From contig NZ_JAHBRW010000001.1 of NCBI RefSeq assembly GCF_018398315.1, positions 492,001 through 556,000 on the forward strand: DNA of 64,000 nucleotides, read 5' to 3'. The notes beneath the pieces are model-generated. The model searched no databases, was not told the origin of the DNA, and was given only the letters and a program-made list of their open reading frames with translations. Each line of letters starts with the position of its first letter. The stretch's first letter is position 1. Positions 9,144 to 17,895 of this stretch are shown here, piece by piece. A program made the position numbers and the translations under genes. Source of the stretch: Chelatococcus sp. YT9. GTDB lineage: Bacteria > Pseudomonadota > Alphaproteobacteria > Rhizobiales > Beijerinckiaceae.

Positions 9144-9791
9144 ATGCCCCGTTTCCCCTATCTGGTTCCCCTTATGGGAGCCGCGGCGTTATGGTCGACC
9201 GCTGCGAGCGCGCATCCTCACGTTTGGGTGACCGCCAAGAGCCAGCTTGTTTACGACGAGAAAGCCGACATCACGGCCGTACGTCACAGCTGGACTTTCG
9301 ACGAAGCCTATTCGAGCTATGCCACCCAGGGCCTGGATACCGACGGAGACGGCAAGCTTTCGGCTGCCGAGCTTACCGATCTTGCCAAGGTCAACGTCGA
9401 TTCATTGAGTGAATTCAACTATTTCACGAAGGGCAAGGCGAACGGCAAAACAGTCGCCTTTGCGAATCCGACGGAATACAACCTCAATTTCGAGAACGGC
9501 CGTTTGACGCTCAATTTCACGCTGCCGGTGAAGACGCCGATGCCTGCCAATCGCATGCTGACCGTCGAGATCTACGACGGCACCTATTTCGTGGCTTTTA
9601 CACTTGCTGACGGCGATGATGCGGCCACGACAAGCGGCGCCCCCAAGGGCTGCGCAACACAAATCACCCGGCCGAAGAAGCCAGACGAAGCGCAGCAGCA
9701 GCAACTGTCGGAGGCCTTCTTCGAAGCTCTGACAGCCAACGCCAATTTCGGCATGCAGTTTTCCAATCGCATCCTGGTTGCCTGCCCGTGA
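9144..9791 (+). CDS. DUF1007 periplasmic protein paired with a Ni/Co exporter
   Basis: The 215-residue protein has an N-terminal signal peptide (through AASAHPHVW). The mature protein starts HPHVWV, the DUF1007 hallmark that supplies metal-binding histidines. A canonical EF-hand-like loop DTDGDGKLSAAEL lies near residue 70. Members are commonly encoded beside NicO/RcnA-type permeases and are thought to help nickel or cobalt handling in the periplasm. The ATG at 9144 is preferred over the adjacent TTG at 9141. The stop codon lies inside the first copy of a 13-bp tandem repeat. Confidence 0.85.
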   Translation: MPRFPYLVPLMGAAALWSTAASAHPHVWVTAKSQLVYDEKADITAVRHSWTFDEAYSSYATQGLDTDGDGKLSAAELTDLAKVNVDSLSEFNYFTKGKANGKTVAFANPTEYNLNFENGRLTLNFTLPVKTPMPANRMLTVEIYDGTYFVAFTLADGDDAATTSGAPKGCATQITRPKKPDEAQQQQLSEAFFEALTANANFGMQFSNRILVACP

Positions 9792-9819
9792 GTCCTGCCC
9801 GCGAGTCCTGCCCGTGAGT
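9781..9819. repeat. Three tandem 13-bp repeats across a gene junction
   Basis: The unit CCTGCCCGTGAGT occurs three times without a gap (9781-9793, 9794-9806, 9807-9819); only the middle copy differs (CGCGA for CGTGA). Copy one contains the TGA of the DUF1007 gene and copy three the GTG proposed as start of the permease. Because 13 is not a multiple of 3, a change in copy number alters spacing and frame at the junction. Confidence 0.9.
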
Positions 9820-10854
9820 AATGGCGAGGCCCTGAACCAGCACGTCGATGCGGGCGCCAAAGCACGCGACGGACGGAGCGCCCTGGTGAGGCTGGGCGTT
9901 GCGCTCGCCGGGCTCGCCGTCGTGGGGGCAGCGTTGCTGGCGCTGGGCATGGTCCTCGAGGCGTGGCTCGCCCCACCACCGGCTCCGCGCAATCCCTTTG
10001 GCACGGGCTTGAGAGAGGCCGCGCCCGCCGCCACAGGCATCGGCGGATTTATCCTCGCCGTACAGGGTGAGTTTTACCAGCTTCTCATTCGCGCCATGCG
10101 AGAGATGAAGGACAACGGCTCTGCCTTCTGGTCGCTGATGGCGATCGGCTTCACCTATGGCGTCTTTCACGCGGCCGGCCCTGGCCACGGCAAAAGCGTG
10201 ATAGCGGGCTATATCGTCGCGAGCCGCCAGTCATTGCGGCGGGGGCTGTCGCTCAGCGCGGCGGCCGCTCTCCTGCAAGCCGCCGTGGCGATCGCCATCG
10301 TTTCGATCCTCGCCCTCGTGATCCGCGCCACAGCCGCGACGGTCAGCGCCACCGCCAATGCGATCGAGCTCGCGAGCTTTGGCGCTGTCATGCTGCTCGG
10401 CCTTGCCGTGCTCTGGCGCAAGGCCGGCACTTTCGTCGCCATCGCAGGGCTCGGTAGGGCGCAGCAGGATTTCAGCCCGGATTGCGGGCACGTGCATGTA
10501 CCGCCTCCCGCCGAGCTCGACCGCCTCCGCGACTGGCGCGACAGAGCTGGCGTCGTCGTCGCCGCGGGTATCCGGCCCTGCGCGGGCGCCATCATTATCC
10601 TTGTTTTCGCGCTCGGCCAGGGCCTGTTCGCCGCGGGCATAGCAGCGACGCTCGCCATGGCGGTTGGAACCGCGATAACGACGGGCGCGCTCGCGGCACT
10701 CGCCGTATTTATGAAGGGGCTCGCCCTGAAGGTCGCAGGCGGTCGTGGACGCGGTCCGGTGGTCATCGCTGCCCTAGAAGTGCTTGCGGCGGCGTTCGTG
10801 ACACTGACAGGCGTCGCCTTGCTCTTTGGCCTCTGGACCTCAAGCGGGGGCTGA
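9814..10854 (+). CDS. NicO/RcnA-family nickel-cobalt efflux permease
   Basis: This inner-membrane transporter is predicted to export Ni(II) or Co(II). The 346-residue protein has an N-terminal membrane segment and several later ones. It carries the family motif FHAAGPGHGKS and the second conserved motif IRPCAGAIIILVFALGQG. The central hydrophilic loop has DCGHVHV, which could bind metal but is shorter than the His-rich loop of E. coli RcnA. The GTG at 9814 is my choice; an in-frame TTG at 9778 would overlap the upstream gene. Neither start has a strong ribosome binding site. It ends directly against the convergent gene at 10855. Confidence 0.88.
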   Translation: MSNGEALNQHVDAGAKARDGRSALVRLGVALAGLAVVGAALLALGMVLEAWLAPPPAPRNPFGTGLREAAPAATGIGGFILAVQGEFYQLLIRAMREMKDNGSAFWSLMAIGFTYGVFHAAGPGHGKSVIAGYIVASRQSLRRGLSLSAAAALLQAAVAIAIVSILALVIRATAATVSATANAIELASFGAVMLLGLAVLWRKAGTFVAIAGLGRAQQDFSPDCGHVHVPPPAELDRLRDWRDRAGVVVAAGIRPCAGAIIILVFALGQGLFAAGIAATLAMAVGTAITTGALAALAVFMKGLALKVAGGRGRGPVVIAALEVLAAAFVTLTGVALLFGLWTSSGG

Positions 10855-11595
10855 TCAAGCCTGGGCAAAGGCGCGCCGGGCAATGATGCGGAAGCGCGGC
10901 GCCTCCTCCGCCTCGGGCTTGCGCGGCGGCTGACGGCATAGTGCCAGCTGATCGACCATCATGGGTCCGGCGGGTACCATCTCGTCATAGAGCTTCGAGA
11001 GCCCCGCCAGCACCTCCTCCACCTCACCCTCCGGCACCCGGTTGGTGAGCGTCATGTGGAAGCGAAATTCCTCAAAGACGTAGGGATAGCCGTACCTGTC
11101 GAGATAGCCGCGCTGCTGGCTTGTCAGCTTCTGCGGCTGCCGACGGGCATAGTCGGCCGGGGAGAGGCTGGCGCGAAAAGGCTCGAAGGCCTCCACCGTT
11201 GCCCGCTCCAGCGCCGCCAAGGGAGGGGCCGGCTGCGCCTCGACAAGCGCGATGAAGGCGCCCTCGCCCGACCGCCCCCCAATCGCCCTCGGCACGAGCC
11301 TCGGCAACGCGAACGACCGCCTGCTCCCGACGAAACGATCGAACGCCGCCCTCAGCCGCTCCTCGCTCTCACCAGAGGCCAGACGGAAGGGCGCCTTGAT
11401 CGTCGCATGAAAGCCATAGACGCGAGGGTCAGCCGTCAGTTCACGGAAGCGCTCTCGGCTCGTTCCGGCCGGTACGAGCTGAGTGACATCCTCTCCGTTC
11501 TCGGCATCATAACCGAGAACGGCCGAGCCGAAGCGCCAAAGGGCGCTGTCGGCCGCGGGAGCGACATAAACGGCATAACGATCAGGTGGGGTCAC
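10855..11595 (-). CDS. DUF1045 protein, 2H-phosphoesterase-like
   Basis: The 246-residue protein has two HxT-type motifs, GFHATIKAPF and FHMTLTNRV, spaced as in 2H phosphoesterases. The overall sequence resembles the DUF1045 family, sometimes linked to phosphonate metabolism. No phn genes are visible here, so the substrate is unknown. The GTG start at 11595 lies 16 bases after the amidase stop, so the two genes are probably co-transcribed. An upstream extension in the same frame would overlap the amidase gene and is not credible. Confidence 0.8.
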   Translation of the reverse strand: MTPPDRYAVYVAPAADSALWRFGSAVLGYDAENGEDVTQLVPAGTSRERFRELTADPRVYGFHATIKAPFRLASGESEERLRAAFDRFVGSRRSFALPRLVPRAIGGRSGEGAFIALVEAQPAPPLAALERATVEAFEPFRASLSPADYARRQPQKLTSQQRGYLDRYGYPYVFEEFRFHMTLTNRVPEGEVEEVLAGLSKLYDEMVPAGPMMVDQLALCRQPPRKPEAEEAPRFRIIARRAFAQA

Positions 11596-11611
11596 GTCGA
11601 AGAGGTTCCTG

Positions 11612-12814
11612 TCAGGCGAGGCGCAGCGCTGCCGCGCGGTGAACGCGGCGCCCCAGCGCCACGAGAGCTCTGTCGGACCCGGGAGGCCCGAGCAATGAAA
11701 GGCCGATGGGCGCGCCATCCTTCTCAGCCACCGGAATGGTGACCTGCGGGAAACCGGTCAAGGAGGCTAAAACGGCAAGCCGCTGCGCCCGGGTGCGGAA
11801 ATCGTCGAGCTCGACATCCCCGTCGCTCGCGAGCGGCGCGATATCCGGAGCCGAAGGTAAAAGGATCACGCGGTCCGACCCCAGGATCCGCGTTAGACGT
11901 GCGCGGAATTCGTCCCGCACGATGGCGGCACTCTCCACCTCGGCATCGGTGACGGCTTGCGCGAACGCGAAGCGCTCCGCCACGCCTGGGCCCAGCGGCG
12001 GACCATAGCGTTCGATCAGCGCGCCAAGAGAGAGCCACGCCTCACGGCCCTGCAAACGGCGAAAGGCGGTGACGAGCTCCGCGATGTCAGCAATATCGAG
12101 ATCCTGTCCTCGAATATCCCCGATCCTGAGCGTCGCGCGCTGGACGGCTGCCCTCAGCGCGGCAGCGGCGGCAGGGTCGGCCAGCGCGAACAGGTCATCC
12201 GGAAGATGCAGCTCCGGCTCATCACCGAGCGGCGATGTGTCTTCTCCGAGCAGCACGTCCGCGACCGTCTCAAACAGGAGAGCATCCCGGGTGAACCATC
12301 CCGCCGTATCGAAGCTCGGCGCCATGGGCGCGGCCCCTTCGAGCGACAGCCTGCCGTGCGTCGGGCGAATGGAGAACAGCCCGCAGAAACTGCCTGGAAA
12401 GCGCGTCGATCCGCCTGTATCGCTGCCGAGCCCGATATCGGCGAGCCCTCCTGCCACAGCCGAGGCCGAACCGGAGGACGAACCGCCTGGGACGCGGCCC
12501 GGCGCAGCGGCGTTCACCGGCATGCCGAAATGGGCGTTCTTGCCGATCATCGAATACGCGAACTCATCGCAGATCGTCTTTCCGACGAATTGCGCGCCTG
12601 CCTCCAGAAGCTGCCGGACGAGGGGCGCGGTCGTCGTGCGGACGCCGGTCGCCGCGAGGAATATCGGGCTTCCCATGCTGGTCGGATAGCCTGCCACATC
12701 GAACAGGTCCTTGACCGCCAGACGCTGCCCGGCCAGTGGTCCCGTTGCCACGCTGGCCACCTGGACATCGGGATAGGGCATGAAAGCACGGAGCGTATCG
12801 TCGGCAACAGGCAT
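11612..12814 (-). CDS. Amidase-signature family hydrolase
   Basis: The 400-residue protein shows the Ser-cisSer-Lys machinery: the lysine in LAVKDLFDV, the Gly/Ser-rich PGGSSSGSASAVAGG and the nucleophile region GSDTGGSTRFPGSFCG. These enzymes hydrolyse amides in the cytosol; the substrate cannot be told from sequence (AtzF-like, indoleacetamide-type and other amidases share these motifs). The ATG at 12814 is favoured over one at 12877 because AAGGACA precedes it at proper distance. It is followed closely by the DUF1045 gene. Confidence 0.9.
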   Translation of the reverse strand: MPVADDTLRAFMPYPDVQVASVATGPLAGQRLAVKDLFDVAGYPTSMGSPIFLAATGVRTTTAPLVRQLLEAGAQFVGKTICDEFAYSMIGKNAHFGMPVNAAAPGRVPGGSSSGSASAVAGGLADIGLGSDTGGSTRFPGSFCGLFSIRPTHGRLSLEGAAPMAPSFDTAGWFTRDALLFETVADVLLGEDTSPLGDEPELHLPDDLFALADPAAAAALRAAVQRATLRIGDIRGQDLDIADIAELVTAFRRLQGREAWLSLGALIERYGPPLGPGVAERFAFAQAVTDAEVESAAIVRDEFRARLTRILGSDRVILLPSAPDIAPLASDGDVELDDFRTRAQRLAVLASLTGFPQVTIPVAEKDGAPIGLSLLGPPGSDRALVALGRRVHRAAALRLA

Positions 12815-13218
12815 CGTCTTGTCCTTTTCAGCGAGCGATTGCGTCCGATAGAAGCAGAACTGGTCGCGTCCCGCCATGCTTGAGGGAACGCGTCCATGAT
12901 GTGCCGCGAAGGATCAGAGCCCTGAGACAGAAAGGTCGGGGTAGAGATAGTCCGGCAAGGTTGCGCAGAGGACAATTGGTTATATAGCACATAGGTCTAT
13001 TTCAACTAGAGGCTGCATAACTTGCGTTCCGTGGGAACGTTAAGCAGGTGCCGCACCGTCCGTCGGAGCTGAGGCGACGCCCTACAGAAAGAGCACGACA
13101 TCACGATGTCACCATCAGGCGTGGGCACATGTTGCCGCTGCTGTCCCTTTGGGGTAGTGAAGGGATAGCTTTCTCCAAGCCCTGTCTGCCGATCGATCGT
13201 CTGTCGAGGGAAACGCCC
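12815..13218. other. Divergent promoter region, no gene seen
   Basis: The 404 bases separate the leftward amidase gene from the rightward small membrane protein gene. An AT-rich tract (12978-13022) suits the amidase promoter. An inverted repeat CGTTCC-GTG-GGAACG lies at 13025-13039. No credible coding frame is visible. Confidence 0.5.
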
Positions 13219-13467
13219 GTGCCGAACAACAACCGCCTCAACCCGAAAAGTCTCCTCACCGTGGGGAGCGCGATCGTTCTCGTCGCGGTTGAGCTCTTGT
13301 GCGTCGCGCTCGCCGGTGGATGGGCGCTCGCCGGGCTGTTCCAGCTCGGCACCACCATCGAATACGCCTTCATGGGCATTTTCACCCTGCTCGCCCTGTG
13401 GGGGATCGTGACGTTCTCGCGCAATGCGCTGAGGGTCGAACCGGTTTTTGGGCCGGATTCCCACTGA
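13219..13467 (+). CDS. Small hydrophobic membrane protein, unknown function
   Basis: The 82-residue protein has two predicted membrane segments (about residues 13-35 and 45-65), with a short basic N terminus and a hydrophilic C terminus ending FGPDSH. GTG at 13219 is preceded by GAGGG at good spacing, while upstream in-frame starts would add an Arg/Pro-rich non-family segment. I do not recognise the family. It lies about 110 bases before the glucan gene pair in the same direction. Confidence 0.6.
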   Translation: MPNNNRLNPKSLLTVGSAIVLVAVELLCVALAGGWALAGLFQLGTTIEYAFMGIFTLLALWGIVTFSRNALRVEPVFGPDSH

Positions 13468-13579
13468 TAATCGAGCGCGTCACGGCTCCAGCACCGTGCG
13501 ACCACGCTCGCGCCACGATTGCAGGCAAAAGGGCTATAAGAACCCCGCGTTGTTCCTCAGCCCCGTCGAAAACGGCTCC

Positions 13580-15184
13580 ATGGACTCAAGCAAAGCGATT
13601 CTCGACCGCCGCACCTTCCTCGCATCGGCCACAGGCGCTGCCCTCGTTGCCGCGAGCGGCTTTTCCTCGCGCGCCCTTGCCGCGAACGGCTTGAAACTCG
13701 GCGCTGCCGAACCTTTCTCCTATGATGCGCTGATCGCGCGAGCCAAGGAGATGGCCGGACGCCCCTACGTGGCCCCTCAGCGTCCACCAGCGGAGATTCT
13801 GGATAAGCTGACCTACGAGGAGCACGGCAAGATCCATTTCAACACGGATCACGCGCTCTTTGCCGATGGACCCGGCCGATACCCCGTCACATTCTTCCAT
13901 CTCGGCAAGTTCTTCCAGACCCCGGTGGCCATGCATGTCGTGGCAAAGAACGAGGCGCGGGAGATCATCTACGACGATTCCTACTTCAACATGCCACCAG
14001 ACAGCCCGGCGCACGCTCTGCCGTCGGGCAGCGGCTTCTCCGGCTTTCGGTTCCAGGAGAGCAGGCTCGACGACAAGCTGGATTGGCGCCGCAACGACTG
14101 GGTTGCGTTCCTCGGCGCTTCCTATTTCCGGGCTATCGGCGAGTTGTTCCAGTACGGCCTGTCCGCTCGCGGCATCGCGATCGATGTGGCGGTTGCCGGC
14201 AAGCCCGAGGAATTCCCCGACTTCACCCATTTCTATTTCGATACGCCCGCCGAGAACGGCGATTCGGTGACAGTCTATGCGCTGCTCGACGGCCCGAGCG
14301 TCGCCGGCGCCTATCGTTTCGTGATGAGCCGCAAGGCGGGCGTCATCATGGACATCGACACCCACGTCTTCCTGCGCAAGGACGTGGCGCGGCTCGGCAT
14401 CGCACCGCTGACATCCATGTTCTGGTACTCCGAGGCCAAGAAGCCTACCGCCGTCGACTGGCGCCCCGAGGTCCACGATTCGGACGGCCTCGCGCTCTGG
14501 ACGGGGGGTGGCGAGCGCATCTGGCGCCCCCTGAACAATACAGGCCGCACCAGCGTCTCCGCCTTCGGCGATGACAACCCCCGCGGCTTTGGGCTCCTCC
14601 AGCGCGACCGCGTCTTCGAACATTATCTCGACGGCGTTCACTACGAGCGGCGCCCAAGCCTCTGGGTCGAGCCGCTCGGCGAATGGGGCAAGGGCGCGAT
14701 CGAGCTCGTCGAGATCCCGACGGACGACGAGATCCACGACAACATCGTTGCGATGTGGGTTCCTGCCGGAGAGGCCAAGGCGGGAGCCGACTACCACTAC
14801 AATTATCGCCTGCATTGGCTCGCCGACGAGCCTTTCCCCACTCCGCTGGGACGCAGCATCGCAACGCGGCTCGGCAACGGTGGCCAGCCCGGCCAGCCCC
14901 GCCCGAAGGGCGTGCGCAAATTCATGGTGGAGTTCATTGGCGGCCCGCTCGCCAACCTCCCCTTCGGGGTCAAGCCGGAGGCGGTACTCTGGGCTTCCCG
15001 TGGCGAGTTTTCCTATATCTTCACGGAAGCCGTGCCCGATGACGTGCCAGGCCACTGGCGCGCGCAGTTCGACCTGACGGTCGAAGGAAGCGATCCCGTC
15101 GATATGCGCCTGTTCCTCAAAGCAGGGGACAAGGTTCTGACGGAAACTTGGCTTTACCAGTACAATCCCTTCGGTAATGTCTGA
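13580..15184 (+). CDS. Periplasmic glucan protein, OpgD/OpgG family (copy 1)
   Basis: The 534-residue protein has a twin-arginine signal (DRRTFLASATG with a hydrophobic stretch ending SSRALAA), as in OpgD. The OpgG-type sugar-binding/hydrolase domain starts at PFSYDALIARAKEM. The conserved blocks FLGASYFRAIGE, VYALLDGPSV, EVHDSDGLALWTG and IWRPLNN are all present. Family members shape osmoregulated periplasmic glucans; some are now classed as beta-1,2-glucan hydrolases. Its neighbour 45 bases downstream is a close paralog. No OpgH-type glucosyltransferase is visible in the window. Confidence 0.92.
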   Translation: MDSSKAILDRRTFLASATGAALVAASGFSSRALAANGLKLGAAEPFSYDALIARAKEMAGRPYVAPQRPPAEILDKLTYEEHGKIHFNTDHALFADGPGRYPVTFFHLGKFFQTPVAMHVVAKNEAREIIYDDSYFNMPPDSPAHALPSGSGFSGFRFQESRLDDKLDWRRNDWVAFLGASYFRAIGELFQYGLSARGIAIDVAVAGKPEEFPDFTHFYFDTPAENGDSVTVYALLDGPSVAGAYRFVMSRKAGVIMDIDTHVFLRKDVARLGIAPLTSMFWYSEAKKPTAVDWRPEVHDSDGLALWTGGGERIWRPLNNTGRTSVSAFGDDNPRGFGLLQRDRVFEHYLDGVHYERRPSLWVEPLGEWGKGAIELVEIPTDDEIHDNIVAMWVPAGEAKAGADYHYNYRLHWLADEPFPTPLGRSIATRLGNGGQPGQPRPKGVRKFMVEFIGGPLANLPFGVKPEAVLWASRGEFSYIFTEAVPDDVPGHWRAQFDLTVEGSDPVDMRLFLKAGDKVLTETWLYQYNPFGNV

Positions 15185-15229
15185 TTTTTACACCCGTTCC
15201 TTCGGGCGCATCCGCCGAGAGTAAGTATC

Positions 15230-16819
15230 GTGTCCCTACTGAACCGACGTATGCTTGGCCAGATCATGGTCGCGGGCCTCGCCGCCCAGGCGCTTGGAAC
15301 GGGCGGCCTGAGCACGGCTGCCATGGCGCAACAGGCTGGCGGGCTGAAGTTCGGCCGGTCCCGCCCCTTTTCCTATGACTGGCTGCGCAAGCACGCGGCT
15401 GAGCTCGCCGCCAAGCCCTACCAGTCGCCGCCGCGCCCAGACCCCGCGATCGTCTCCAAGATCGATTACGACGCCCACGGTAAACTCAAATATAAGGCGG
15501 AATACGCACTCTTTGCCGACGGCAAGTCGCCCTTCCCCATCACCTTCATGCATGTGGGACAGTTCTTCCCGAAGACCGTGCAGATGTTCGCGGTGGCGGG
15601 CGGAAAGGCCCGAGAGATCCTCTACCAGCCCGATTATTTCACCATGGGCGAGGATCACATCGCGCAGAAGCTCGCCGCGCAGCCCTCGGCCTTCGCGGGC
15701 TTCTGGGTACGCGAGCCGGGAAAGGACTGGGCTGACAAGGAGCCTTGGGCAACCTTCCTCGGCGCGTCCTATTTCCGCGGCGTGGGCGAACTCGGACAGG
15801 TCGGGCTCTCGGCCCGCGGCATCGCGGTCACGCCCGGTGCTGGCGTTCCGGAGGAATTTCCGGATTTCACGGCATTCTGGTTTGTGCCCTCGCCCGCCGA
15901 CAGCGATTCGGTCACGGTCTATGCCCTGCTCGACGGGCCTAGCCTGACGGGCGCCTATCGCTTTGTCATGCACCGCACGCGCGGTGTCGTGATGGATATC
16001 GACGCGCGGCTGTTCCTGCGGCAGCCCATTACTCGGATAGGCATCGCGCCCCTGACCTCCATGTACTGGTTCTCGGAGACAGCGAAGGCAGCGGCCGTGG
16101 ACTGGCGGCCGGAGGTGCATGATTCCGATGGCCTCGCGATCTGGACGGGTACCGGCGAACGCATCTGGCGGCCGCTCAACAACCCGTCCTCAATCATGAT
16201 CTCCAGTTTCCTCGATGACTCCCCCCGCGGCTTCGGCCTGATGCAGCGCGACCGCGACTTCGACAACTATCAGGACGGCGTGCGCTATCAGCTGCGGCCT
16301 TCCGCCTGGGTCGAGCCCAAGGGCAAGTGGGGCAAGGGCTCCGTACAGCTCATCGAGCTGCCGACGGACGACGAGATCCACGACAACATCGTCGCCTACT
16401 GGAATCCGGCCAAGCCGACCAAGGCGGGCGACGTGCTTAATTTCGCGTATAGCCTGCACTGGCTGGCGGACGAGCCCACGCCATCCCCACTCGCTCGCTG
16501 CATCGCCACGCGGCTCAGCGGCGCCAATACCCCCGGGCAGCAGCGTCCGGAGGGCGTCCGTCGCTTCATGGTGGAATTCTCAGGCGAACCACTCGCGAGC
16601 CTTCCCCCGAATGTCGCCCCTGAGCCGGTTCTCTGGGCCTCGCGTGGAGAGTTCAGCCGGGCTTTCACCCAGCGCGTGCCAGGCAACAACCCCGCCCGCT
16701 GGCGTGCTCAGTTCGATCTTGCCGTCGACGGTAAGGAACCGGTCGACATGCGCTTGTTCCTGCGGTCAGGCGACACCATTCTCAGCGAGACTTGGCTCTA
16801 CCAGTACCATCCGTTTTAG
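15230..16819 (+). CDS. Periplasmic glucan protein, OpgD/OpgG family (copy 2)
   Basis: The 529-residue paralog of the preceding gene starts with GTG at 15230. The N terminus has an RR pair (LNRRMLGQ) before a weak hydrophobic segment ending AAMAQQ, so Tat export is plausible but less clear than in copy 1. The same blocks are kept (RPFSYDWLRKHA, FLGASYFRGVGE, VYALLDGPSL, EVHDSDGLAIWTG, ETWLYQYHPF). The 45-base gap suggests an operon with copy 1 and origin by tandem duplication. I see no T-tailed terminator after its stop. Confidence 0.92.
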   Translation: MSLLNRRMLGQIMVAGLAAQALGTGGLSTAAMAQQAGGLKFGRSRPFSYDWLRKHAAELAAKPYQSPPRPDPAIVSKIDYDAHGKLKYKAEYALFADGKSPFPITFMHVGQFFPKTVQMFAVAGGKAREILYQPDYFTMGEDHIAQKLAAQPSAFAGFWVREPGKDWADKEPWATFLGASYFRGVGELGQVGLSARGIAVTPGAGVPEEFPDFTAFWFVPSPADSDSVTVYALLDGPSLTGAYRFVMHRTRGVVMDIDARLFLRQPITRIGIAPLTSMYWFSETAKAAAVDWRPEVHDSDGLAIWTGTGERIWRPLNNPSSIMISSFLDDSPRGFGLMQRDRDFDNYQDGVRYQLRPSAWVEPKGKWGKGSVQLIELPTDDEIHDNIVAYWNPAKPTKAGDVLNFAYSLHWLADEPTPSPLARCIATRLSGANTPGQQRPEGVRRFMVEFSGEPLASLPPNVAPEPVLWASRGEFSRAFTQRVPGNNPARWRAQFDLAVDGKEPVDMRLFLRSGDTILSETWLYQYHPF

Positions 16820-16952
16820 GCAGAAACGATGCTGAGGAATGGGCCGGACGAGCCTTTCCCGCCGGGGAGCGCCCCGAGCATGGCAGGCAGTGGTCCCCAG
16901 CCCTGCACATGAGACAGATTGACTCTGACGGCGCGTCGTGGTGAGTTTTGTT

Positions 16953-16964
16953 ATGTTAGAACAT
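16953..16964. promoter_or_regulatory. Zur-like box in front of the zinc transporter operon
   Basis: ATGTT-AG-AACAT is a 12-bp core with 5-bp arms followed by TTTCC. It differs at one position from the palindrome ATGTTATAACAT typical of alphaproteobacterial Zur sites (from memory of the family). It lies 17 bases upstream of the small His-rich frame and 151 bases upstream of znuC, where repression by zinc-loaded Zur is expected. Confidence 0.65.
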
Positions 16965-16980
16965 TTCCCGCGCTGACGTC

Positions 16981-17118
16981 ATGGCTCCGCATCATCACCA
17001 TCCTGTCGCTCTCGCGCCAACGGCCTCGCTCCTGCGCCTGTCCGCTTGGCAGCGCCTTGCGATGAGCGCGGTGTTGATCGCGGCACTGTGGACAGCCGTC
17101 GCCGTGGTGACGGGATGA
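16981..17118 (+). CDS. Small His-rich membrane protein heading the zinc operon
   Basis: This 45-residue frame begins MAPHHHHPVALAPTAS and ends with a hydrophobic segment (about residues 27-45, LAMSAVLIAALWTAVAVVTG). Its TGA overlaps the ATG of znuC (ATGA at 17115-17118), as in translationally coupled genes, and the codons have GC-rich third positions like the neighbours. Four consecutive histidines next to a zinc importer suggest metal binding at the membrane, which is inference. No clear ribosome binding site precedes it. I do not recognise the family, and it could instead be a leader peptide. Confidence 0.5.
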   Translation: MAPHHHHPVALAPTASLLRLSAWQRLAMSAVLIAALWTAVAVVTG

Positions 17119-17894
17119 ACGCCTTGCCAGCAGCTTCCTCCGCATCGACAGGCGCGAAGCCGGTTATTGGCTTCGACAATGTCACGCTGGGCTACGACCG
17201 GCATCCCGCTGTGCACCACCTCAACGGCGCGATAGCGACCGGCAGCTTGACAGCAATCGTCGGCCCGAACGGCGCCGGAAAATCCACACTCCTGAAGGGG
17301 ATCATGGGCGCCTTGCGGCCGTTGGACGGAGGCATCCGGCTGGAGTGCCAACGCACCAATATCGCCTATCTTCCGCAGGCAATGGACATCGATCGGAGTT
17401 TTCCGATCACCGTCTATGACCTCGTGGCCATGGGCTTATGGCGGCAGACGGGGCTGTTCGGCGGCATTGGCGGTGCCCGTCGCCGCGCGATCGAGGAAGC
17501 GATCGCCGCAGTTGGGCTGACTGGCTTCGAGCGGCGTACGATCGGCACGCTCTCCGGCGGACAAATGCAGCGCGCGCTGTTCGCGCGGCTGCTGCTGCAA
17601 GACGCCGAGGTCATCCTGCTCGATGAGCCATTCACGGCCATCGATGCGAAGACCACGCTGGACCTGATCGATCTCGTGCACCACTGGCACCGGGAAGAGC
17701 GCACGGTCGTGGCGGTGCTGCATGATCTCGACCTGGTGCGCCGCGCCTTCCCCGAGACCCTGCTGCTGGCGCGCGAACCCGTCGCCTGGGGCAATACTCA
17801 GGAGGTGCTGGTCGCAGACAACCTGCTGCGTGCCCGCAGGATGATCGAAGCGCATGATCCTGACGCCGCGTCCTGCCAACGGTCCGCAGCCTGA
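17115..17894 (+). CDS. znuC: Zinc ABC transporter ATP-binding protein
   Basis: The 259-residue cytoplasmic ATPase energises zinc uptake. It has Walker A GPNGAGKST (about 50-58), Q-loop region AYLPQAMDID, ABC signature LSGGQMQRALFARLL, Walker B VILLDEPF and the switch histidine in VLHDLD. The start overlaps the preceding small frame by four bases, and the permease gene follows after one base, so the three form one operon. A Zur-like box lies upstream. Manganese transport cannot be excluded from this subunit alone, but the partner proteins favour zinc. Confidence 0.9.
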   Translation: MNALPAASSASTGAKPVIGFDNVTLGYDRHPAVHHLNGAIATGSLTAIVGPNGAGKSTLLKGIMGALRPLDGGIRLECQRTNIAYLPQAMDIDRSFPITVYDLVAMGLWRQTGLFGGIGGARRRAIEEAIAAVGLTGFERRTIGTLSGGQMQRALFARLLLQDAEVILLDEPFTAIDAKTTLDLIDLVHHWHREERTVVAVLHDLDLVRRAFPETLLLAREPVAWGNTQEVLVADNLLRARRMIEAHDPDAASCQRSAA

Positions 17895-17895
17895 C

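Noticed and set aside
13025-13039. CGTTCC-GTG-GGAACG as an EcfG promoter
   Set aside because: Although GGAAC occurs in both directions, no CGTT is found 16 or 17 bases downstream in either, so it is only noted as an inverted repeat.
13586-15055. Long minus-strand open frame opposite glucan copy 1
   Set aside because: The opposite-strand protein is an unmistakable OpgD/OpgG member with a Tat signal; the antisense frame is a GC-skew artefact.
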